A DNA stretch of 21,290 bases from Proteobacteria bacterium UBA664 (GCA_002299125.1 DBNU01000240.1:1-21290), one strand, 5' to 3'; positions 7,568 through 15,495 are shown, numbered from the stretch's first letter. The notes: generated by a model from the sequence alone, not told the origin. Program-made: numbers and translations.

Positions 7568-7641
7568 GCGGGTGTAGTTCAATGGTAGAACGGCGGCTTC
7601 CCAAGCCTCAGGCGTGGGTTCGATTCCCATCACCCGCTCCA
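7568..7641 (+). tRNA. tRNA-Gly, anticodon CCC, CCA encoded
   Basis: 74 nt, the same length as E. coli tRNA-Gly(CCC), and closely similar in sequence. The acceptor arms GCGGGTG (7568-7574) and CACCCGC (7631-7637) pair over 7 bp; the D arm is GTTC-AATGGTA-GAAC. The anticodon loop TTCCCAA (7598-7604) has CCC at 7600-7602. The T loop is TTCGATT, the discriminator is T7638 and CCA is 7639-7641. The anticodon stem (7593-7597 with 7605-7609) contains one C:T mismatch at its second pair. It reads GGG codons. Confidence 0.97.
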
Positions 7642-7947
7642 TCGGCCGGCCGTACAGTGCATTCCCAGGTTGCAACCTCGGCTCACAGCACGATCAGCCG
7701 CGGTGGTTTCGCAGGTTGGTTCTGTTGGCTGGCCTTGCAAGCTTAGTCTGCAGGGCCCAGATCGGAATGCGGTGCTTGCCTTGGCTGTGACGCAGTTCAC
7801 ACGATCGATGCGCTGACCCGGGCGACCGGGAGCCTGCTCCGATGGCGCATGCGGCCATGAGCCGATGAACGCGATGTTCCCGGCCAGTCACGGACGGCGC
7901 ACTGTCTCCACGCTCCAAATCGCTGGGTACCGCGGGCCAACCCGCCT
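7642..7947. other. 306-nt gap after tRNA-Gly, no gene seen
   Basis: This stretch separates the tRNA from the end of the convergent SPOR-domain gene. It holds a perfect 10-nt palindrome CGGCCGGCCG (7643-7652) directly after the tRNA CCA and a perfect 12-nt palindrome AGGTTGCAACCT (7667-7678). Neither is followed by a T run. Open frames here show no family resemblance. It could serve as a bidirectional end region for both transcripts. Confidence 0.45.
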
Positions 7948-8517
7948 TCAGCCCTTGCGATCCCGTATGACAATGAAGGCGACGCCCTGCTCAATCAGAC
8001 TTGCGCGAGCCTGTCGCAAGGTCTCCACATCCGCAAACGGGCCGACCCGCACCCGAAACCATTTCTCGTTGTCGTTGATGGTCACCTCCTGAATGGCGGC
8101 GCGAATCCCCTTGAGCGCGAGATCCGCCCGGGCCCGCTCTGCATCCGCGGAGCGCCGGAAGGCACCTACCTGCAGGGCGTATTCACCTGGTTCAGTGACG
8201 ACCTCGGGCTTCTGATCCACCGTTCGCTCGGGCTCGAGCTGCCAGTCCGGAACCTTGACCTCCATGTCACGCAGAATGGTGTAGAAATCGTACTGCGCCA
8301 CCGGTGCGGTTCCCTGCGTCGGAGCCGCGACCGGCGCATCCGGAGCGGGCACCGACTCGCTCGTGTTGAGACCGGGTGGGGGTGGGGGCGGCAGCAGGAA
8401 ATACCCGGCCGTCACGACCAGCACCACGCCCGCGAGAAGACCCCAGAGAAACGGATGGCTACCACCGCTACCGTCCCGGCGTGAGCCTCTGGTGCCGCGA
8501 CGGGACCGGGCCCTCAC
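7948..8517 (-). CDS. SPOR-domain inner-membrane protein, FtsN-like
   Basis: A 189-residue bitopic protein that probably binds denuded peptidoglycan at the division septum. Residues 1-21 are Arg/Gly rich and cytoplasmic, 23-42 form one membrane helix (FLWGLLAGVVLVVTAGYFLL), and a run of six prolines follows. A periplasmic linker then leads to a SPOR domain at about 112-187 (ALQVGAFRRSADAERARA, then WFRVRVGPFADVETLRQARA). The GTG start overlaps the argS stop in a GTGA (8514-8517). argS followed by a SPOR/FtsN-type gene is a common gammaproteobacterial pair. The FtsN-specific N-terminal FtsA-binding segment is not evident, so I do not give it the ftsN symbol. Confidence 0.88.
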   Translation of the reverse strand: MRARSRRGTRGSRRDGSGGSHPFLWGLLAGVVLVVTAGYFLLPPPPPPGLNTSESVPAPDAPVAAPTQGTAPVAQYDFYTILRDMEVKVPDWQLEPERTVDQKPEVVTEPGEYALQVGAFRRSADAERARADLALKGIRAAIQEVTINDNEKWFRVRVGPFADVETLRQARASLIEQGVAFIVIRDRKG

Positions 8518-10259
8518 ATGCGCTCCGGCGTACCGACACCCAGCAGATGCAGCGCGTTTGCAAGCACCTGCCGGGTAGCAGCGGCCAGCGTCAGTCGGGC
8601 GACCTCGAGCCCGTCGGGGCTGACGCCAAGGAACTTGTGGTTGTTGTACCAGGCATGCAGCGCGGCTGATGCCTCGCGCAGAAAGTTGGCGATCTGATGT
8701 GGTTCGCGGGCCCGGGCAGCGCTGGCGACGACTTCAGGGTAGCGGGCGAGCTCGGTGATCAGCGCGAGTTCCTCTGGCTCGACCAGCGGCGAGAGTGCCT
8801 CGAGCTGCGCAGGCGGGCTCCAGGCAAGCCCTGGGTTTGCCTCCTGCCACTGGCGAAACACGCTGCAGATCCGCGCGTAGGCGTATTGCGCGTAATAGAC
8901 CGGGTTGTCGCTCGATTGGCTGGTGGCCAGATCCAGATCGAAATCCAGATGCTGGTCACTGCGTCGCATCACGTAGAAGTAACGCGCGGCGTCGTTGCCG
9001 ACCTCCTCGCGCAGCTCCCGCAGGGTCACGAACTCCCCTGATCGGGTGGACATCTGCGCCCGTTGCCCGCCTCGGTAGAGGGTGGCGAACTGCACCAACT
9101 GGATCTCGAGCCGCTCGGCATCGAACCCGAGTGCCGTGAGCGCCGCCTTCACTCGTGGGATGTAGCCGTGATGATCTGCACCCCAGACGTCGATCACGCG
9201 GTCGTAGCCACGCTCGAGCTTCTGGGCGTGATAGGCGATATCGGAGGCGAAATAGGTCCGCTGTCCGTTCTCACGCTCGACCACGCGATCCTTCTCGTCG
9301 CCGAAGATCGAGGAGCGAAACCACAGCGCGCCCTCCTTGCGGTAGAGATGCCCGGAGGCTTCGAGGCGCTCGATCGCGCGGTCCACGGCCCCGGAATCGG
9401 TGAGGGAACGCTCGGAAAACCAGCTCTGAAACTCCACCCCGAACTCATGCAGATCCGCTCGGATATCGTCGAGGATGGTGTCAAGGCCGGCCGCATGCAC
9501 GATGCGCCATCCTGCACTCCCGAGAGACATCCGAGCATGTTCGATGAGTGCGTCCAGATATTCCTCGCGCTCATCGTCTGGCACGGGGGCCTCGAGCAGG
9601 GTGCCGCATACCGGCACGTCGAAGCGCTCGCGTTCACGCTCACGCAGACTGCGCGCGATGTCACTTACGTAGCTACCCTGGTAGGCATTGGGCGGGAATG
9701 TCGGGTTCTGGCCACCAAGGGCCAGGTAACGCAACCAGACGCTCAGCGCGAGGATGTCCATCTGGCGTCCCGCATCGTTCACGTAGTACTCGCGATCCAC
9801 CTGATGTCCGGCCGCCTCCAGCACATCGGCCAGCGCCGCACCGTAAGCCGCACCGCGTCCATGGCCAATGTGCAACGGCCCGGTCGGATTGGCCGACACG
9901 AACTCCACCTGCAAACGTGCACCACTACCCGCGGGTGACCGCCCATAGCCATGTCCCGACTGGAGTACGGCCAACACGGTACCCAGCGTGGCCCCGGCGC
10001 TCAGAGTGAAGTTGATGAAGCCAGGCCCCGCGATCTCGACGCGCGCAACGCGATCGTCCGCCGGCAGCAGGGCAACCAGGGCCTCGGCCACCCCACGGGG
10101 AGAACGGCCAACGAGCTTGGCGAGCACCAGCGCGGCATTCGAGGCGAAATCGCCGTGACGTGGGTCGCGGCAGCGATCGATCGACAGGGGGGGTAGCAGT
10201 ACGTCCGGGGCGACGGCCCGGGCTGCGGAAAGGATGAGGTCGGCGAGGATGGTCTTCAC
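8514..10259 (-). CDS. argS: Arginyl-tRNA synthetase
   Basis: Class I aminoacyl-tRNA synthetase that charges tRNA-Arg. 581 residues, normal size. The N-terminal additional domain is about 1-110. The HIGH motif is at residues 130-133 within NPTGPLHIGHGRGAAYG. The KMSKR position is the degenerate MSTRSGEFVTL that many ArgRS enzymes carry. The C-terminal DALR anticodon-binding domain contains NPVYYAQYAYARICS. The start is a GTG with no clear ribosome binding site. It lies 67 nt after ptsI, and its last codons overlap the SPOR gene. Confidence 0.98.
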   Translation of the reverse strand: MKTILADLILSAARAVAPDVLLPPLSIDRCRDPRHGDFASNAALVLAKLVGRSPRGVAEALVALLPADDRVARVEIAGPGFINFTLSAGATLGTVLAVLQSGHGYGRSPAGSGARLQVEFVSANPTGPLHIGHGRGAAYGAALADVLEAAGHQVDREYYVNDAGRQMDILALSVWLRYLALGGQNPTFPPNAYQGSYVSDIARSLRERERERFDVPVCGTLLEAPVPDDEREEYLDALIEHARMSLGSAGWRIVHAAGLDTILDDIRADLHEFGVEFQSWFSERSLTDSGAVDRAIERLEASGHLYRKEGALWFRSSIFGDEKDRVVERENGQRTYFASDIAYHAQKLERGYDRVIDVWGADHHGYIPRVKAALTALGFDAERLEIQLVQFATLYRGGQRAQMSTRSGEFVTLRELREEVGNDAARYFYVMRRSDQHLDFDLDLATSQSSDNPVYYAQYAYARICSVFRQWQEANPGLAWSPPAQLEALSPLVEPEELALITELARYPEVVASAARAREPHQIANFLREASAALHAWYNNHKFLGVSPDGLEVARLTLAAATRQVLANALHLLGVGTPERM

Positions 10260-10326
10260 GGGCGCAACGGTTGCTGTGAGCGGGCCGGGAGTTTAACGCG
10301 CCCATCGCCCGTCCGGGCAGCCGCGG

Positions 10327-12066
10327 CTACAGTGCTTCCAACTCGCTCAGCAAGTCGCGCACCTCGGCGCAGGATTCCAAAAGACGTGTGCGCGCCCCAA
10401 ATGAGGCCAGACTCTCGAGCGAGGTCCTGCGGATAACGCGCTTGACCTCCAGGAGCGCAGCCGGGTGCACACTGAAGCTGCGCAACCCCATTGCCAGCAG
10501 AAGCCGGACGTAGCGGGTATCTCCGGCCATCTCGCCGCACATGGCGACCGGAGTGGCGTGGCGTAGTCCCGCCTGCAACACGCAATCGATCAGCCGCAGC
10601 ACCCCTGGATTGATCGGGTCGTATAGATAGCTGACCTCCTCGTTGTCACGATCGATGGCCATGGTGTACTGAATCAAGTCGTTGGTACCAATCGAGAGGA
10701 AATCCAACGCTGCGGCGAAGGTGTCGGCGCAGAGTGCGGCTGCCGGTACTTCGATCATGCCGCCAATGGGCATGGACTCATCGAACTCACACTCTTCTCG
10801 ACGGAGCTCCTTGCGCACTTCCTCCAGATGCGCCATGAACTGCCTCAGTTCCTGCAGTGTGGAGATCATCGGAACCATCATGCGCAGGGGCCCGAAGGCC
10901 GACGCGCGGAGGATCGCCCTCAGCTGCGCAATCAGGAGTTCGGGCTCGTGCAGGCAGAGTCTCAAGCCACGCAGGCCGAGCGCGGGATTGACTGCACTGG
11001 CAGATGTGCGCTGCCAGCTCAGATTGAGCTTGTCCGCTCCCAGATCGACCGTGCGGATCGTGACGGGTACACCATCCATCTCACGGAAGATCCCCACGTA
11101 GGTCTCGAACTGCTCTTCCTCCGAGGGGGGAGTCGTGCGGTTCATGTAGAGGAACTCGGTACGATAAAGCCCCACCCCCCGCGCACCAACGCGCCGCACG
11201 GAGGCGAAGTCAGCGGTGAGCTCGATGTTGGCCTGAAGTTCGATGGCCATGCCATCCAGTGTGAGGCTCTCCGCCTCGCGAAGCTGGATGAGCTCGGTCT
11301 GGTAGCGGCGCTCCTGGCGCTTGCGTTCGCGGTAGAAGCGCAGCAGCGCCTCATCCGCCAGCGCGATGAGCACACCCGCAGTACCGTCGATGACGATGGT
11401 TTCCCCATCGCGCAGCAGTCGCCGCAGGTTGGGCAAGCCAACAATCGCAGGTATACCTAGGCTTCGGGCCAAGATGGCCGTGTGCGCGGTCGGCCCCCCG
11501 TGTTCGATGGCGAAAGCGGCGATCCCGGCCTGCTGCAACTGCACCGTGTCGGCTGGCGTGAGATCTTCGGCGACGATGACCAGCCCATGCAGGTTCTCGC
11601 CTTCCTTGTCGTGCGCCACGGGTGCTGCACCAGACAACACGCGCAGAATGCGCTCCACGACATGCCGGACATCGTCCTGGCGCGTGCGCAGATAGGGGTC
11701 CTCCATGGCACTGAACACGCGCATCAGCGCATCCCGCTGCAGTGCCAAGGCCCACTCGGCATTGCAGGCGCGCTCACGGATGAGCCGCACCGGCTCACCC
11801 GTGAAGGCCGCGTCGTTCAGCATCATGAGATGCGCATCGAGGAAAGCACCGATGTCACCCGGAGCATCGGCCGGTATGCGCGTAAGCACCGAACGGATCT
11901 GATCGCTGGCCGCGGCAACCGCCGCCCGGAGGCGTTCTACCTCCGATTCGATCTCATCCGTCTCCAGGCCGCGTTCAGTAGGCTCTGGTGCATCACGCTT
12001 AAGCAGGTGCACCGCACCAATGGCGATGCCACGGGAAACACCAAGCCCATGCAGGGCGAGGGTCAC
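10327..12066 (-). CDS. ptsI: PTS Enzyme I (phosphoenolpyruvate-protein phosphotransferase)
   Basis: Takes phosphate from phosphoenolpyruvate onto a histidine and passes it to HPr. 579 residues. The phospho-histidine is H195 in EHGGPTAHTAILARSLGIPA. The PEP site includes GVGLYRTEFLYMNR, FLSIGTNDLIQYTMAIDR, and the catalytic cysteine C510 in PVAMCGEMAGD. There is no N-terminal GAF domain, so it is an ordinary EI and not the PtsP (EI-Ntr) type. Its GTG start overlaps the HPr stop in a GTGA (12063-12066). With no EIIB or EIIC gene in the cluster, it probably drives a regulatory phosphorelay. Confidence 0.96.
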   Translation of the reverse strand: MTLALHGLGVSRGIAIGAVHLLKRDAPEPTERGLETDEIESEVERLRAAVAAASDQIRSVLTRIPADAPGDIGAFLDAHLMMLNDAAFTGEPVRLIRERACNAEWALALQRDALMRVFSAMEDPYLRTRQDDVRHVVERILRVLSGAAPVAHDKEGENLHGLVIVAEDLTPADTVQLQQAGIAAFAIEHGGPTAHTAILARSLGIPAIVGLPNLRRLLRDGETIVIDGTAGVLIALADEALLRFYRERKRQERRYQTELIQLREAESLTLDGMAIELQANIELTADFASVRRVGARGVGLYRTEFLYMNRTTPPSEEEQFETYVGIFREMDGVPVTIRTVDLGADKLNLSWQRTSASAVNPALGLRGLRLCLHEPELLIAQLRAILRASAFGPLRMMVPMISTLQELRQFMAHLEEVRKELRREECEFDESMPIGGMIEVPAAALCADTFAAALDFLSIGTNDLIQYTMAIDRDNEEVSYLYDPINPGVLRLIDCVLQAGLRHATPVAMCGEMAGDTRYVRLLLAMGLRSFSVHPAALLEVKRVIRRTSLESLASFGARTRLLESCAEVRDLLSELEAL

Positions 12067-12338
12067 TCGCTCTCCCCGAAGCGGTTCTCGACCATCCCGA
12101 CCAATTCGACCATCGCCTCCTCGGCGTCGCTACCCTCGATGATGAGCGCGAGTTCGGTGCCCTTTCCGGCGGCGAGCATCATCACGCCCATGATGCTTTT
12201 GCCATTCGCCTCCCGACTCCCTCGGATGAGACGGATTTCGCTCTCGAACCGGGAGGCGAGCTGGACGAACCGGGCCGCGGCGCGGGCGTGCAGGCCCAGC
12301 TTGTTGCAGATAGTGATGGTACTTGTGAGGCTGCTCAT
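12063..12338 (-). CDS. ptsH: Phosphocarrier protein HPr
   Basis: 91 residues. Receives phosphate from EI on H17 (LGLHARAAARF) and hands it to EIIA. The regulatory serine is S48 (NGKSIMGVMML), the residue HprK phosphorylates; hprK lies three genes upstream, so this site is probably used. It could equally be called NPr/ptsO, since neighbours in related genomes carry that name. Its ATG overlaps the EIIA stop (ATGA, 12335-12338). Confidence 0.95.
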   Translation of the reverse strand: MSSLTSTITICNKLGLHARAAARFVQLASRFESEIRLIRGSREANGKSIMGVMMLAAGKGTELALIIEGSDAEEAMVELVGMVENRFGESE

Positions 12339-12733
12339 TTGCTGTCGTCCGGTATCAGGAAGATTCCATTCAGGCCACCACTTTCAGCCTTGGCCGCGAG
12401 CTCGGCCAAACCGAGCTCAGGATAGTTGAGCACCCGAATCAGCATCGGGAGATTCAGGCCCGTCACAATGCGGATCCTTCCGTTTGGCAACAGACCGGTA
12501 GCCACATTGCTGGGTGTGGATCCGTAAAGGTCGGTCAGGACCAACACCCCGGATCCATCATCGAGCTCGCGCAGATACTCCCGAGCCCGCGCATCGAGCA
12601 ACTCCGGATTGCAATCCCGCGAGGCGGTGATGAGGCGAGTGGGCAAGGGACACTGTCCGAGCGCCGTAGTTGCGCTGTCGAACAACACCGTTCCAATACC
12701 ATCGTGAGTGATGATGAGCAGGCCAACTGTCAT
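12335..12733 (-). CDS. PTS EIIA component, mannose/fructose (EIIA-Man) family
   Basis: 132 residues, a single EIIA-Man domain without the EIIB part that transport systems have. The phospho-histidine is H10 in LLIITHDGIG; the usual Gly after this His is Asp here. Family blocks GVLVLTDLYGSTPSNVA and IVTGLNLPML are present. The end point of the HPr phosphate relay, probably regulatory since no EIIC permease is encoded nearby. It lies 30 nt after rapZ and is coupled to HPr by a 4-nt overlap. Confidence 0.92.
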   Translation of the reverse strand: MTVGLLIITHDGIGTVLFDSATTALGQCPLPTRLITASRDCNPELLDARAREYLRELDDGSGVLVLTDLYGSTPSNVATGLLPNGRIRIVTGLNLPMLIRVLNYPELGLAELAAKAESGGLNGIFLIPDDSK

Positions 12734-12763
12734 GCCGTTTCCCGCGCCTCCCGTGCTTCGATG

Positions 12764-13648
12764 TCAGCGTTCACGATGTGTCACCACGGTACGACGACCG
12801 GAAACTTCCATGTGTGCTGCCACCTGCTCAACGAGCCAGACGGAGCGATGACGCCCACCAGTACAGCCAATTGCCACCGTGAGGTAACTACGATCGTCTG
12901 CCTCGAAATGCGGCAGCCAGTGATCGAGAAAGACACAGATTGATTCAAGGTAGGCACGCGCGCGGGGGTCCTGATTCAAGAAGGTCGCGACCGCCGGATC
13001 CTTGCCCGTCAGATCCCGTAACGACGACTTCCAGTGCGGGTTGGGCAGGAAGCGGGCATCAAAGACAAAATCGACGTCGCCCGGGACTCCGTACTTGAAG
13101 CCAAAGGACAGACATTGGAGCGAGAGCTGCCCAACGGTCCGACCGACGATGCGCAGCCGGATGAGTTCGCGCAACTGATGAATATGCGTGGTCGTGGTGT
13201 CCACCAGCAGATCAGCGGCCTCAGACAACGGCTCAAGCAAGTGGCGCTCGGCCGCAATGGCTGCGACCAGCGGGCAGCCATCGGCGAACAGGGGATGCTG
13301 ACGCCGGGTCTCCTGGAAGCGCTTGAAGAGGGTGTCATTGGACGCGTCGAGGAAAAGCAGTTCGACATCGAGCCCGGATTGTCTCAGCTTGCGCAACTGC
13401 TCTGGAAAGGCATGTAACGCCGCCGCCGGATTGCGTGCGTCGATGCCGACGGCCACCCGCGACCAGTTGGGTAAACCGCTCGTCTGCATGAGTTCTGCAA
13501 AACGCGGCAGGAAGTCAAGCGGGAGATTGTCGACACAATAGAAGCCGGAATCCTCCAGGGCGCGCAGGGCGACAGTCTTGCCGGCACCCGACAGGCCGGA
13601 AACCACGAGCAAGCGTCTGGATGCCTCCTCGGGAGCCATGGTGCTCAT
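12764..13648 (-). CDS. rapZ: RNase adapter protein RapZ (nucleotide-binding)
   Basis: 294 residues, close to the E. coli length of 284. The Walker A motif GLSGAGKT lies at 18-25, followed by ALEDSGFYCVDNLP, a family signature. The C-terminal domain contains FGFKYGVPGDVDFVFDARFLPNPHW and AIGCTGGRHRSV, the parts that bind RNA and glucosamine 6-phosphate in E. coli. There RapZ directs RNase E to the sRNA GlmZ to set GlmS levels; whether that sRNA exists here is unknown. Its ATG overlaps the hprK stop (ATGA, 13645-13648). Confidence 0.96.
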   Translation of the reverse strand: MSTMAPEEASRRLLVVSGLSGAGKTVALRALEDSGFYCVDNLPLDFLPRFAELMQTSGLPNWSRVAVGIDARNPAAALHAFPEQLRKLRQSGLDVELLFLDASNDTLFKRFQETRRQHPLFADGCPLVAAIAAERHLLEPLSEAADLLVDTTTTHIHQLRELIRLRIVGRTVGQLSLQCLSFGFKYGVPGDVDFVFDARFLPNPHWKSSLRDLTGKDPAVATFLNQDPRARAYLESICVFLDHWLPHFEADDRSYLTVAIGCTGGRHRSVWLVEQVAAHMEVSGRRTVVTHRER

Positions 13649-14679
13649 CCCTCGGCACCCGTGCCGCCGACATTCAACATCAGGTCACGTTGACGCGCAC
13701 TGAAGGCCTCCGAGCTGTCGTATCCGCTCATCCTGAGGATGTGGTTGCGCACCGCGCACTCCACCAGCACCGCCAGGTTACGCCCTGGCCCGACCGGGAT
13801 CGTGATCTCCGGGATATCGATATCGAGGATACGACGGGTACTGTGCGACCCGGAAAGGCGGTCCAGCTCCCGCAGATGCTCGGTGTCCATGGGCTGCAGA
13901 CGGATGATGAAGCGGAGATACTTGTTGCTCTTGATCGCGCTGTCCCCGAACAGCTGCCGTACATTGATGATGCCTATCCCACGAACCTCGAGGAAGTCGG
14001 ACAGGGACCGGGGGCAACGCCCGTTGATGATGTCGGGGGCTATGCGGGAAAACTCTGGCGCATCATCCGCGACCAGACGATGGCCGCGGGTGATGAGTTC
14101 CAGCGCGAGTTCGCTTTTGCCAACCCCGGAAGGCCCGGTAAGAAGAACGCCAACGGCGGTCACCTCCATGAACACACCATGCAACGTGACTACCTCGGAG
14201 AGCACGTTGGTGAGATGGTAGTGGAGGGCATCGATGATGCGATCGCTGGACAGCTCGGAGACGAAAAGCGGGATTGCGTATTGATCGCAGCAGACGCGGA
14301 GATTTTCTGGTACCGGCTGCCCCTCCGCCACGATGATGCAGTCGGGCTCGTTCGCGTAGAGCTGCCGCATCGCGTCCTGACGGGAGATGTCACGCAGATT
14401 GTCGAGATAGCGTATCTCGGAGAGCCCGAGGATCTGCACCCGGTTGGGATGGATGAGATTCAGGTGCCCGACCAGGGACTTGGAGGGCGAGATCTCGATG
14501 GCTTCAGGTAGCGAGCGGCTTGCCTGCATGAGGTCGTCATCGGCATAGGGACGGACCTTGGCGGCGCGCACACCCTCACTGGTGATGGTGCGGTCCCCAC
14601 CATGGTGTCCGGCAACCCAGCCGAGGCCAAGTCGGGCTGCATGCAGGTTATGCAGTTCGCGCACGGTTAGCGAGCGCAT
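13645..14679 (-). CDS. hprK: HPr kinase/phosphorylase
   Basis: Phosphorylates and dephosphorylates HPr on its regulatory serine, linking the PTS to energy state. 344 residues, slightly longer than the family's 310-330. Walker A GPSGVGKS is at 182-189, followed by ELALELITRGHRLVADDA with the catalytic aspartates. The HprK signature is EVRGIGIINVRQLFG. The N-terminal domain (1-140) resembles the MurF-like domain of the family. It is the first gene of the hprK-rapZ-EIIA-HPr-EI cluster. No strong ribosome binding site precedes the ATG; the 315 nt upstream are discussed separately. Confidence 0.96.
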   Translation of the reverse strand: MRSLTVRELHNLHAARLGLGWVAGHHGGDRTITSEGVRAAKVRPYADDDLMQASRSLPEAIEISPSKSLVGHLNLIHPNRVQILGLSEIRYLDNLRDISRQDAMRQLYANEPDCIIVAEGQPVPENLRVCCDQYAIPLFVSELSSDRIIDALHYHLTNVLSEVVTLHGVFMEVTAVGVLLTGPSGVGKSELALELITRGHRLVADDAPEFSRIAPDIINGRCPRSLSDFLEVRGIGIINVRQLFGDSAIKSNKYLRFIIRLQPMDTEHLRELDRLSGSHSTRRILDIDIPEITIPVGPGRNLAVLVECAVRNHILRMSGYDSSEAFSARQRDLMLNVGGTGAEG

Positions 14680-14994
14680 TGGGGGTCGACTCGTTTACGT
14701 ACTCGCGATCGGGGAGAGGGGGCGGTGGGGGTGTTGGATTTGCTGCTGCCGACACGCCCCGTGGCCATCGGCCGAAAAACGACCGGTGCGACGTCGGCGC
14801 GGCTAGTGTCTCATGGCTTCACCCGACCGGGGTGAATCGGCTGCGAGCGACCGACCTCACCAGAACGGGTGACATTCCATCCGCAATGCACAAATCCACG
14901 GCCCCGGGCGGCCTGGTATGAGAACTCGGTCTATCCAGCACAGCACCCTGGGTGGCAGGTCTCCCTGCCACCCAGGCGAGTCGCAAGCGACCCT
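14680..14994. other. 315-nt hpf-hprK spacer, where ptsN is normally found
   Basis: No gene: open frames are short and none resembles EIIA-Ntr. Reading along the minus strand from hpf: two hairpins directly after the hpf stop (14980-14991 and 14947-14976), a third hairpin TTCACCC (14818-14824) with GGGTGAA (14830-14836), then a C-rich, G-poor run (complement of 14711-14747) close to the hprK start. The last resembles a Rho-loading site. Together this looks like a region that ends or attenuates the rpoN-hpf transcript, with an hprK promoter inside that I cannot pin down. Confidence 0.6.
14947..14976 (-). terminator. Perfect 13-bp hairpin after hpf
   Basis: Arms 14947-14959 and 14964-14976 are exact inverted repeats with a 4-nt loop. 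It starts 18 nt after the hpf stop on the minus strand. There is no U-run on either strand, so a classical intrinsic terminator is unlikely; a processing or 3'-end-stabilising hairpin is as likely. A smaller hairpin GTCGC-AA-GCGAC (14980-14991) precedes it. Confidence 0.55.
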
Positions 14995-15321
14995 CTAGTG
15001 ATCGACGTGGGCCTTCAGCCCACCCTCGGAACGGTGGTGATCGGAGCGTCGCTCCTTCACTCGACAGACCTGCCGGTCGAGCTTGTCCGCCAGGAGATCG
15101 ATGGCCGCGTACATATCATCGGATTCCTGGTCCGCATGGATGTCGGCACCTGCGACGTGGATGGTCGCCTCGGCCTTCTTCCGCTGTTTCTCGACCGAGA
15201 GAACGACCCGAACGTTGGTCATGTGATCGAAATGCCGGACGATGCGCTCGAATTTGGCGTTTACGTAGTCCCGAAGGGCATCGGTGATGTCCACGTGGTG
15301 TCCGGTCAGATTCACTTGCAT
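14995..15321 (-). CDS. hpf: Ribosome hibernation-promoting factor (HPF/YfiA family)
   Basis: 108 residues, the short HPF form without the long C-terminal dimerisation domain. It begins MQVNLTGHHVDITDALRDYV and contains KFERIVRHFDHMTNVRVVLS, the ribosome-binding beta-alpha fold. It blocks the mRNA/tRNA channel and stabilises inactive ribosomes in stationary phase. The ATG at 15321 is supported by AGGAGA six to seven bases upstream and by family alignment; the frame is open further upstream but that part is not conserved. It lies 174 nt downstream of rpoN, the usual place. Confidence 0.94.
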   Translation of the reverse strand: MQVNLTGHHVDITDALRDYVNAKFERIVRHFDHMTNVRVVLSVEKQRKKAEATIHVAGADIHADQESDDMYAAIDLLADKLDRQVCRVKERRSDHHRSEGGLKAHVDH

Positions 15322-15362
15322 GACAATCTCCTGTTGCCGCCGCCAGGGACGGCTCTGAATGA

Positions 15363-15387
15363 GGCGACCCCTGTCTGGTCGGTCGCC
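15363..15387 (-). promoter_or_regulatory. Hairpin in the rpoN-hpf spacer / hpf leader
   Basis: GGCGACC (15363-15369) and GGTCGCC (15381-15387) form a 7-bp stem 42 nt upstream of the hpf start. A second perfect hairpin, CATCGAA-TGC-TTCGATG (15436-15452), follows the rpoN stop. No T run follows either. They may protect or process the transcript between the two genes; an hpf promoter is not obvious. Confidence 0.4.
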
Positions 15388-15495
15388 CCCTATGTGCGCC
15401 CCATGTGAGGCAAACACCGTCTGTCCACGGGGCTTCATCGAATGCTTCGATGATTTGCCCGCAGTCAGTTTACTGTAAGCCCCCGGAGCGACCGC

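Noticed and set aside
7394..7675. 93-codon minus-strand frame containing VMGIEPTPEAWEAAVLPLNY
   Set aside because: This is the antisense translation of tRNA-Gly, a well-known source of spurious database proteins.
7528..7746. 72-codon plus-strand frame containing SSMVERRLPKPQAWVRF
   Set aside because: A sense translation of the same tRNA gene; another classic artefact.
14869..15408. 179-codon plus-strand frame opposite hpf and the hairpin spacer
   Set aside because: Antisense shadow of hpf with no recognisable domain.
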